Shown: one piece after another, positions 55,601 to 64,000 of the stretch
Numbering within the stretch: the stretch's first letter is position 1
How the letters are laid out: each line of letters starts with the position of its first letter
From: Mesostigma viride
Lineage: Eukaryota > Streptophyta > Mesostigmatophyceae > Mesostigmatales > Mesostigmataceae
Direction: 5' to 3'
DNA: 64,000 nt
Assembly (NCBI GenBank): GCA_009746045.1
Contig: RPFO01001016.1
Span: forward strand, 1 to 64,000
Program-made: the position numbers and the translations under genes
The notes under the pieces: model-generated
Database searches by the model: none
What the model was told of the DNA's origin: nothing
What the model saw: only the letters and a program-made list of their open reading frames with translations

Positions 55601-58600
55601 CTTTCAAATTCTTGGCGACTTCCATTATTTTTATCAGGTTGCTGGGAGGGGCCTCACAGGACATGATCGGCGCTTGGATCAGGCTGTCGAAGTACTGGAA
55701 ACTCGCAAGTTCCCGATGCGCGGTGAAAATGGACAGTTCGTGCGCCTTGTCTTTAGGGCGCGCGTCAAGGAAGTCTTGCCGAGCCGCGATATCCTGTGCG
55801 ATCGCCGGCTTGCCGTCGACAACGGGCTTCAAAGGGTCCTCACACCAGAACAGCCAGCGCTGCATGAAGTTCTTCTGGTCCGGCCCCCACTTGTCGGTCT
55901 CTTCAGCCCCCCTGCCTTGTCGCCGGCGCCGTCCCCTTCGGCCTTGGCTTGCTCTCCTTTCTGCCAAAAGGGCTTCACAATCGCCCAGATCTTGCCGTAC
56001 AGAGGAGTTGGGAGAGACACGCCCTTCCCTCTCTTGACGGGTCCATATGCCTGGTAGGCCCGGTGCACATCCCCCAGCGCTGAGCCCCACGTTGCCTTGG
56101 CTTGGGCTGTGTCCTCCGCGTTCATGGCGTTCCCGAGCTGCCTGACAATGCCGATCATCTCGCCGACTCGTTCGGAAACCTGCATCGCCGTATGGCAAAA
56201 ACGCGCAGAGACACATCGACAGTCCTCCCAAATAAGCACAACTCAACTGAGAACAATAAAGCGACTCACAGAAACGCCGGCGGTCGCATCTTGACCAAAA
56301 TATGGTGGAACATGAAAACCCCTTATAGAAACGCCGGCGGTCGCATCTTGACCGAACTAATGGCATACTGAAATTAACACAAGAAAACCACTTATAGAAA
56401 CGCCGGCGGTCGCAACCTGGCTTACCTTCTGTTCACGGATCTGCCACCAGGTCGGCAGGATGGTCTCACCCTTGAGCATCTGCACGTCCACCCCCCCGAA
56501 ATTCGTCCAATCAGTTGCCCACTCCTCCAGCTTCGCCGCGGCCACGGTCTTCGTGACCTCCTGCTCCTTCCCTCCCCGCGCAACGACCCTGAGCTTTTCC
56601 GCCTTCATGAAACCATTCAGCATTGCCTTGTACCACACAGATCTTTGGTCCACGGTCATATTTGGGGTGACCAGTTCGAATTTCACCGATTTGATGAGTG
56701 TGGTAAAGTGGTTCCCGTCCAGCACGAGAAAGCCGCAAATGGCTGGCGGCAACGGTGGCTTTCTCTCGAGTGGAGCCATCTCCCAGGCGGACTTGCACAA
56801 ACTGTCCAAAAGCGCGGCCTTTCTCACGTCCACGGGCTTAAGATCGTCCAGAATATCGGCCGGTCCTGTCAGAACCGCGGTGGAAGCAGCTTCGGCCATC
56901 TCCTTGGCCGAGCTCGTTCGCAGGTAGATATCAATCTCTTTGTCAGTCATTGCGCGAGCGTAGCCAGCCTTCATTGTCCGTGCCCCCCCCATCTCCCCGA
57001 AGAGTTGCGCGAGCTGACGCTGGGTACCTTCCTTTTTCGTCCATTCATGAAAACTGTTGGGGCACCGGTCAGCCAAAAACTGGAACGAGTACCGCCACAC
57101 AGGAATCACCAGCTTGTCGTGGCCGTAGTCGGACTCCGAGTTTGCAAAAATGGTGGCGTTCTGCTCGGCTCTAGACAGATGCAAGTCTCGTGCGAGGAGC
57201 TTCTGAGGCCCAACGAACAGGTTCCTTGTCCACACCCGATTTCGATGCACCAAGGCCTTGGACATGTCATCGAGGTCCCGAGGCTGAACGGCAAGCTGCT
57301 TCCGCAACCGTTTGCCCTTCGCGATCTCATCGTTCACATCCAGGATGTCATCATCATCCTGCGACACCGGGGACTTCTCCCATTTCTCAAGCAGAGACAC
57401 GGGAGCATCCGCAACCTCCACCTCCTTTCCTTTCCCCTTTCCCTTCAGCGCCTTCCCCTTGTGGGTCGCAAGTGCTTCGGAGAGTCCCTTCTGGAATTCG
57501 TCGACGGCAGCAGTCCACGTACTCGCTACTTCCACATCCGAGCTGCGCGCGTGCTGGTCGAGGCTGATTGAGTACAGGATGGCCGCGTGGGTCGCCCTCT
57601 CGGCCTGCACGTACTGCAGTGATGCGAAACAATCAGGAAAGCATAACCAAAAGGAAAAAGTAAATGTCACACTTGAGAAACGCCGGCCGTCGCAACCTAC
57701 ATGAAACCTGAACCTCAACATCAAAGCCCCCCTCACAACAGAGGTACACTTGGCTCATTTCCCTCAACCGTGATGCGAAAAAATCAGGAAAACATAGTCA
57801 AAAGGAAGTGTCACACTTAAGAAACGCCGGCCGTCGCAACCTACATGAAACCTGGATCTCAAGAAGCCCCCTCACAACAGAGGTACACTTACCTCATTCC
57901 CCTTAACAATGATAGGAAAAAATCAGGAAAGCATAACCAAAAGGAATAAAGTAAATGTCACACTTGAGAAACGCCGGCCGTCGCAACCTACATGAAACGT
58001 GGACCTCAAGAACAAAGACCCCCTCACAACAGAGGTAGACTTACCTCATTCCCCTCAACCGCTGCTGCTTCAGCCGCTTTCTTCGACCCCTTCGCGGTCT
58101 TCGGAGACTTGTCCCGGCGGGCATCGTGTTCCTTCAACATCTTGATCAGAGTCTTGGCGTCCGCCATCGTCACCGTCAACAGTTTACACTTCCTCTCCTT
58201 CGCTTTGCCCTCGAACAGGTTCTCCTGCATCCACTTTATCAAGGCCTTGGCGCTCGGGATCTCCTCAGGCTGTGTGGCGCCATCGGGCGCGCACGCATTC
58301 TTCACGATCAACTCAGCGACTTGATGGAGAGTCATCATCTGGTTCCGTACCTCAGGTGGGGCTGTTTCCGTTCTCACCTCGGCCACAACCCGCTTTGCCA
58401 ACGTCCTCAGTTTATAAGCATCCGCTTGCTCCTTAAAGCGTGTCATTTTCGCAGTATCGCCGTCGCTTCCACCCACGCCCTCTGACACAGGCTCACCGAC
58501 AGCGATAGCCCCCTCTCCCTGGAGATTTGCCCCACCCTGACGACCGGCTTCCTGCAAGAACATTATCAACGGAAGATCAAATAATGTAAGAAAAGTGTAA

Positions 58601-60694
58601 AGAAACGCCGGCCGTCGTAACTCTGTCCATTGAGGACGAACCTAAACTTTCGATTACTAAGTCAACGGTAACTTACCCTTCCCCCCTCTGCAGTGGAACC
58701 ACCGTAAGATCCACTTCCCCTCCTCTCACCGCCCTCCTGCTGCTCGAACGGACTTCCCTGTAAAAATAGCAAACGCGATTGTCCATTCACAAGAAAAAAA
58801 TTACTACAAAAATAAACAAGGATATACGCACGCAAACCATTTCATTACAAGTAAACTGCGGAGAGGAATCTGACGCACTCATGTACCTGGGTGCTTCCCG
58901 CCATTGAGCGGGCTTCTCTTGCACCCACATCCTCTTGCCGGCCCTGCGAACATTTCAACGGAAAGTAAAAATCCGCTTAGTTGTCGGAAATGACATGTCT
59001 GGCGAATATTGCAAAAAAATGCGTATTGTATTTCACGACATCAATTAAATGGGCAGAGACTTACGAAGATCGGCCCGCCACCTTCCAAATTGCCCGCGTC
59101 ATTCGAAAACATCGAGGTCTTCCCCTCCATCGACCCCCTTCCCCCTTCCCCTTGGCCGCGGCGGGGGCATATCGCCCGTCGCGACCGGCTTGGAAGTCGC
59201 GGGGGGATCCCTTGCGGTTGAGGGCACTGCGGCCGACTCGTGCACACTCTCCCCCCTCTTTTGGGCTACTGCGGCAGGCGCGGCATGGGAGGGCGCGGCG
59301 GCTAGTGTCTCTGGCGCATTCTGAGCCAACCGACGCAACCTTAGCTCCTGCTGGAGCAGGGTTTCGAAACGAGGCATGAATGTGCGCTTGGAGGTATAAG
59401 GCACCTTGGCGACTTCAGGTTTGTCATTAAGGATGTCTTGGTACAGCGCGAATTGCTGTTCACGAGTGCCATTCGCGAGTCGCTCAAACCGCTCAATCTG
59501 AATCCGCTTAACCGGATCGTCCACCATCTCAAGACCACCGTGGTACTCATCCTTCCCAGTGACCGCGGCAAAGCTGACACCAGATTCCACCATTGGGGGC
59601 GGCGTCCCTCCCTTGCACGCTTGTGAGGAGGCTGTTGTGAGGAGGCGCCTTGGGCCTGAACTGCTTGCCCTTCAGACGCTTCCCCCCTAGGGGGAGAGTC
59701 GCCGACCACCTGCGATGTAGGGCCGCCCTTTTCCATCTGCAACAACAAAACACAAAAATTGGAAAAATCATACGAGTCAGCAGGAAGATGCGCCCCACGT
59801 CGCAACTCAATACAAAGAATGCATCATTATGTCAAGGTACAAACAACGTTATAATTCAGAAAGAACAGAGATTCATAACAAGAGAACGACGCACTAAAAG
59901 ATGCGACCGCCGTCGCAACTTTCGTCAATTCACTCACTATACAAACAACTCTATGTCCCTCATAAAGAATCATTTGGCAAGGAAATGCAAAAAATTTCGG
60001 TTACCAACTCCGTCGACCGATCGGTGGTTCGCGAATGGGAAATCGCTGCTGATTTTCGGTCGGGCCCTTCATGGTATTTTCGAAATCTCGAGGCAAGGTT
60101 GCGCGGAAGAGGGCCCTCCTTAATCATGCGTGCGATCGGACTGGCCATGGAAAGGGATACCTGGTTCCTGGACTGCCTTGCAAGGTCAACCATCTTGAAA
60201 CTTCCCCTAAGAAGGAAATCAGACGTCAGACGGTTGAATATGCGTACGTCAAGATTTGACCAACCCATCATCCATTCAACCACCTTCTCCGCGGCATCAT
60301 GGAAGACCTGGCTCTCATCCGCCATTCCTCCAGACCCAAACAAACAATCGGCCGTGTTGTCGTCGTGCCTCCTAAGGCGAATGTTCACGTCCTCTTTGTC
60401 ATCATCCATTTCCGACAGCCGAATTACAGCCCTTTTGGCTCCGTCCACTCCATCCTCAAGAAGGACGTCCATCTGCGCCCCTCCCACACAATTGTTGTCA
60501 ACGTATTGTTGCAGATGACGGGAAATCATGTCCTTTCCGAAAGCTACGATGTGTTCCCCACACAGACCCATGTCGGTAATTGACAGCTTTTTACATTTCC
60601 TATCCCGGCACTTCTTTTCGGGATCCTTCTCAAAAATCCGGAAAACAGCGTCCTGATATGGACGTCCCCTTATGTCGACCGTCAGACTGGACAT
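52630..60694 (-). CDS. unrecognised multi-exon gene, damaged or mis-sequenced
   Basis: Exons that I can place with GT-AG borders are 60694..60005 (230 codons), 59736..about 59065, 58943..58887 (19), 58757..58677 (27), 58551..58045 (169), 57613..56426 (396), 56179..53499, 53357..52630. Most junctions are phase 0; the last is phase 1 and matches. The peptide shows a Cys/His cluster near its start (KKCRDRKCKK, GLCGEH), Lys-rich linkers, a Trp-rich region (WTRNLFVGPQ, HKLVIP-like), a Glu/Asp run (54520-54650), five 24-residue repeats (DRQQEGGSRPVTG), and a C-terminal block with WLNWQHKYPKKEDFLLFG. I know no family for it. Apparent one-base shifts lie near 59600, 55905, 55551 and 54690. It may be a lineage-specific gene or a transposon-encoded one. 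Confidence 0.6.
54020..54310 (-). repeat. 72-bp coding tandem repeat
   Basis: About four and a half units of 66-72 bp encoding DEEGDRQQEGGSRPVTGNAGG. Each unit contains ggaaacgccggcgggcg, related to the motif in the introns of the same gene. Confidence 0.9.
56180..56425 (-). repeat. intron with three GAAACGCCGGC motif copies
   Basis: The + strand has gaaacgccggcggtcgca at 56271, 56328 and 56397, spaced 57 and 69 bp. They lie inside a tandemly duplicated unit (ccacttatagaaacgccgg). The intron lies between exons ending 56426 and starting 56179. Confidence 0.85.
57614..58044 (-). repeat. intron made of three ~145-bp tandem units
   Basis: Each unit runs from caaccgttgaggggaatgag and the donor-like gtaag, through cctctgttgtgagggggc, catgtaggttgcgac and gccggcgtttct, to ccttttgg (minus-strand sense). 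The + strand motif starts are 57677, 57821 and 57967. Because each unit repeats the exon end and donor, there are three potential 5' splice sites (for example at 57899 and 58044); one copy reads gagcc in place of gaggt. Confidence 0.85.
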
Positions 60695-60966
60695 CTGCGA
60701 AACCAGAACATACCGGCCGCGAGTAGTTTATATTATTAAAAAAAACTGGCATTTATTAAGTCATTTCATCTATTTATGCGAGCTAAAATTTGAAGAAAAT
60801 GCAACAAAGAAACGCCCTGGGGCGCAACTTCCTCAACAACCACTTTCTACGTACAAACGAATGGCAATCACATCGACTACGATTGTCACTACATACGAAT
60901 GTCCAGACAATATAATGTGTATGTAGAGGGGGGGCATTCAACACCAGAGAAACGCCGGCGGGCGCA

Positions 60967-61264
60967 ACTCATATCAATATAGACTGTCCCGCGACTCGTT
61001 CCACTCTCTGCAGGTTTTGCAACAACCGATCGAGCGAACTCTCGGAACCTCTTTCGCCGCCATTTCATCGACACGAGCGAACATCTCTTCTTTGGCGGCC
61101 ACCAACTTTGCCTCCTTGTTGCCGGTGTCAGGATAGATTTCGGACCTCCTAGTCTTCATCGGGGCCACTCTCTCCAAATACTCTGCACACAGAGAATCCT
61201 GCTCCTCCTCCACAATCCCTAAGCTCGTCTGGATTTGTACTAGAACACGCAATTTGTAGTTCAT
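60967..61264 (-). CDS. small ORF or first exon, unrecognised
   Basis: From ATG 61264 (MNYKLRVLVQIQTSLGIVEE) to TGA 60967, 98 codons, helical and charged, ending with CCKTCREWNESRDSLY. The CCKTC has a zinc-knuckle look but is too short to assign. It could be the first exon of the gene to its left, but its best donor (60984, phase 1) does not fit the phase-0 start at 60694, so I list it separately. Confidence 0.35.
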
Positions 61265-61335
61265 TTTGAAAAGTTGTATTTTATTGAATTTAAAGTTTCC
61301 ACTTAAGTCTCTGAGGAAGGGGAAGTTCATAGGAC

Positions 61336-61527
61336 CCGTGACACCGTGACATCGTGACACCGTGACACCGTGACACCTCAAAATGCATATAAACACACAT
61401 CTTTGCAGGTATGCAGTGATTATTAATGGGGATGATGTATTCAATGGGTCATTGCAAGTTTTACCTATGCTTCTGACACCGTGACACGTGACACCGTGAC
61501 ACCGTGACACCGTGACACCGTGACACC
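61336..61527. repeat. gtgacacc direct repeats
   Basis: Two clusters of gtgacacc units (61336-61378 and 61483-61527). The same octamer and its complement recur at 62417-62520, 62617-62640 and 62715-62735. Confidence 0.9.
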
Positions 61528-61809
61528 GCAAATACCACGTATACACCTTCATAATAATCCTAGTAGAGACATTCATTTCTCCATACATCTCGGTCATCTC
61601 ACCATATATCGTCTCATGTTGATGTATTCTTGTTGTGCGTGTAGGTACCTTGCCGGGTCATGACAAGTTCAGCCATTCCTCGTTTATGCGGTCCAACGTC
61701 GCTTCAATAGGGCATGTGATTAATATCTGGTAACAACTTATATATGTTGGCACGCCATGCGTCCAGGAATAGCTGTCTCACTTAATATGCATGCAAGCAA
61801 CCATCAAAA

Positions 61810-62130
61810 TCACTTTGTCATGAAATCACTTGCCGGGATTTCAGTTTCTCGCTGGCCGGCCTGAAAAAGCTGGTTCTTTATAAACTCTTTCCGATCCGCA
61901 GGCTTCTTAGACCACATGTCGGTCCTCATCGTCCTGAGCTCCTCGAAATGCACGCTTCTCAAACAATGGCGGCCACAACCACAGTCCCAGTCCCTGCAAA
62001 GTGCCGCAGCCAAGGACGAATCCTGGGTGCATTTCGCCAACACGGCGGCTGCAGATAACCGGACCCCGCGCCTCGCCATCATATTGAACACGACGACGCC
62101 CAGGAGTAATAGCAAGAAGAACATTCCCAA
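61810..62130 (-). CDS. small ORF with membrane segment and Cys cluster
   Basis: 106 codons from ATG 62130. The start (MGMFFLLLLLGVVVFNMMA) is a strong hydrophobic segment, either a signal peptide or an intron-derived translation. Then comes CRDWDCGCGRHCLRSVHFEE and a charged helix ending FMTK. The Cys cluster followed by a charged helix resembles N-termini of some DNA-transposon proteins, but that is only an impression. ggcaagtgat near the end could be a donor, making this an exon rather than a full gene. Confidence 0.35.
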   Translation of the reverse strand: MGMFFLLLLLGVVVFNMMARRGVRLSAAAVLAKCTQDSSLAAALCRDWDCGCGRHCLRSVHFEELRTMRTDMWSKKPADRKEFIKNQLFQAGQRETEIPASDFMTK

Positions 62131-62430
62131 AACCTGCCAACCCAGCGCCCCCGCACTGGCTCCATGAAAACGCCGGGTCTCGCCATGGCTATGTCAACTG
62201 GGCAATGTTGCAAACATCATTTGTCCCCCCCCCCTCCCATCTATTTCTACGTTGGCAGATGGCAAACGTAGATCCCCACGCCATGTGTGGGGGGAATAAA
62301 ACATGGCAGACCGGGATGTCACGCCAGCCCGGTCTGCCCGAGTTGTTTAGCCCATGTTACCTCATTTGGCAGCGATCACCATCGCTGCTGCTCTCGTGAA
62401 TTCGGGGTGAAAGCGCACGGTGTCACGGTG

Positions 62431-62710
62431 TCTCAACATGTTTGTAGTTGGTTTGTAGTTGGTGTCTCGGTGTCTCAGAAACTCGTGGTCCGCATTGAGT
62501 GGGTGTCACGGTGTCACGACATCTGATTGGCCCGGTTCAGATTCGTTTTTTTTTAAATTTTTTTTTAATTCGTTTTTTTTTTTTTTTTATTTGGGGCGAA
62601 TCTGAACCGGGCCAATCAGATGTCGTGACACCGTGACACCCACCAATGCGGACCACGAGTTTCTGAGACACCGAGACACCAACTACAAACCAACTACAAA
62701 CATGTTGAGA
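62431..62710. repeat. foldback with ~115-bp arms
   Basis: Arms 62431-62545 and 62597-62710 are almost perfect inverted copies (tctcaacatgtttgtagttg ... complement), separated by a T-rich 51-bp spacer. The outer edges carry gtgtcacgg words. No ORF. Confidence 0.93.
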
Positions 62711-63220
62711 CATGGGTGTCACAACCGATGTCACAAGGTGTGCAGCAGGGTATTTCCTTTCAATCCCGAGGAATTTCAACCATTCATCGGCCATTCTGGT
62801 CAGGATAGCTAAGAATGGCTAGCGAATAAAAAGGCAGTATCGAGGCTGGAAATTTTAGTGTATGCTCCTAGGGTCATATATTACTTGCCGTTATTTTTTT
62901 TCGCCACAAATTCTGCGGAGTCCTTCCATTTTGGCGTCATTCACAGGTGGGTGCTGTTTTGTCGCCGATTTTCTCTCGACCCACCTACCTGCAGCAAAAA
63001 ATTTTCCCAGATGAAAGTCGCCCTAACATCTGGTTTTTGACACTAACCGACGCATTTTTTAGTTTTTAAGGCCTTGACCGAAGCACTTTTTCATTACCGG
63101 CTCAGTTTGCTTTAACCGAGCTGGCGCGATTTTTAATCCAATTTCTAGGCTGGGCCAGGCGTCGCAGACCCGTAATCCGTTTTTAAGTGCTTTTGTGCCC
63201 GATATCGTGTCTTTTGCAGG
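62711..63220. other. unassigned region
   Basis: Nothing coding that I can support except a good 3' splice-site-like tcgtgtcttttgcag ending at 63220. Confidence 0.5.
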
Positions 63221-63391
63221 CGTTCTTGGCATCAAAGACGCCGTGGCGTCAGGGGCTAAAACGGACCTCCGCACGTTCGTTAACTGCGGCGAGCATGTCA
63301 ATGCCGCCAGCAATTTTTGGGCTGCCGCGTCTGTGAAACGATTGCGATGCAAGACCGTTGTCGACGTGACGGAGTGGTATGTGCACATTCA
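63221..63391 (+). CDS. candidate internal exon of an unknown gene
   Basis: Bounded by the acceptor tcttttgcag (ends 63220) and a donor-like cattcag/gtgcga (63391). The frame reads VLGIKDAVASGAKTDLRTFV, then NCGEHVNAASNFWAAASV, and stays open through the donor to 63521. I do not recognise it. The complementary frame 63388-63059 is also open, so the strand is not certain. Confidence 0.35.
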
Positions 63392-63661
63392 GGTGCGAAT
63401 TTCTTCGCTGTTGAAACCCCGGCCGGTAGCAGACAAGTATTTCAACGTATCCCCTTTCCCCGAGTCTCTCTTTTCCGTCATGTTTTCATCTTACGGAAAG
63501 CGCCGTATAAAGCATCAGTGAGCGAACAGTATGATGGCGAGCCGTTTGCTCGCATCAGGGCTGTGCGGCTTTTCTAGAGAGAAGCGATCAAGCAGATTTT
63601 GCAGCCGGATGTGAGGGAGGGGCCCTGCTGGGGTGGGAATAACTGCTGTGAGTGACCGATC

Positions 63662-64000
63662 CAACTTCCCTCCTCCCTCCTCCTCCCTCCCTCCCTCCTC
63701 CCTCCCTCCTCCCTCCCTCCCTCCCTCCCCCCTCCTCCCTCCCTCTCCTCCCTCCCTCTCCCTCCCTCCCTCCCTCCCTCCTCCCTCCCTCCCTCCTCCC
63801 TCCTCCTCCCTCCCTCCCTCCTCCCTCCTCCCTCCCTCCCTCCCTCCTCCCTCCCTCCCTCCCTCCCTCCCTCCTCCTCCCTCCCTCCCTCCTCCCTCCC
63901 TCCCTCCCTCCCTCCTCCTCCCTCCCTCCCTCCCTCCCTCCCTCCCTCCCTCCCTCCCTCCTCCCTCCCTCCCTCCCTCCCTCCCTCCTCCCTCCCTCCC
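63662..64000. repeat. (CCCT/CCT)n polypyrimidine tract, runs off the window
   Basis: An irregular mix of ccctcc and cctcctccct for 339 bp, entirely C/T on the + strand. Not the plant-type or algal telomere repeat. Confidence 0.95.

Noticed and set aside
63662-64000. Possible telomere or subtelomere at the window end
   Set aside because: The tract is irregular CCCT/CCT without TTTAGGG-type or other known telomere units.

Overview
The window is nuclear DNA of a eukaryote with a large, repeat-rich genome. Coding exons are GC-rich, introns are GT-AG and up to 2.7 kb long, and most of the sequence is retroelements, DNA-transposon remnants and runaway microsatellites. No rRNA, bacterial-type operon or CRISPR is visible. 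A green-lineage alga, possibly a charophyte, is my best guess. That rests on gene style only and is low confidence.

1-11.3 kb: one host gene on the + strand. Six exons splice with consistent phases into a 1050-residue bHLH protein whose next exons look like a single PAS domain, followed by a Cys/His cluster and a long Gln/Asn/His/Gly-rich tail. Its introns are filled with minisatellites of 62, 26 and about 33 bp.

11.3-24 kb and 45.7-52 kb: nested non-LTR retrotransposon copies. I see RTE-like elements (endonuclease plus reverse transcriptase) and shorter elements that encode only an L1-ORF1-like protein (coiled coil, RRM-like, C-terminal domain). The ORF1-only elements share their last 25-35 bp, a stem-loop with a CAAC loop followed by (TTAA)n, with the RTE elements. 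This looks like a LINE/parasite pairing. Target-site duplications (TSDs) date the order of several nested insertions.

24.2-30.3 kb: three elements bounded by TTAA-CCC...GGG-TTAA, the signature of piggyBac-type non-autonomous elements; two are back to back and share one TTAA.

27.85-38.31 kb: a single 5'-truncated RTE insertion with a 14-bp TSD that has swollen to 10.4 kb. A 7.0-kb element with perfect 17-bp terminal inverted repeats sits in its 3' hairpin, its CATC microsatellite has expanded to about 1 kb, and two ORF1-type copies have landed in that array. An 800-bp GGGT array lies inside the 7-kb element.

42.5-44.6 kb: a PHD-finger-like protein gene with a tandem PGWQ repeat tail. 52.6-60.7 kb, minus strand: an unrecognised multi-exon gene built largely of phase-0 exons, with several frameshifts; its introns repeatedly carry a GAAACGCCGGC...CGCAAC motif. 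The right end has gtgacacc repeats, a 280-bp foldback and a polypyrimidine tract that runs off the window.
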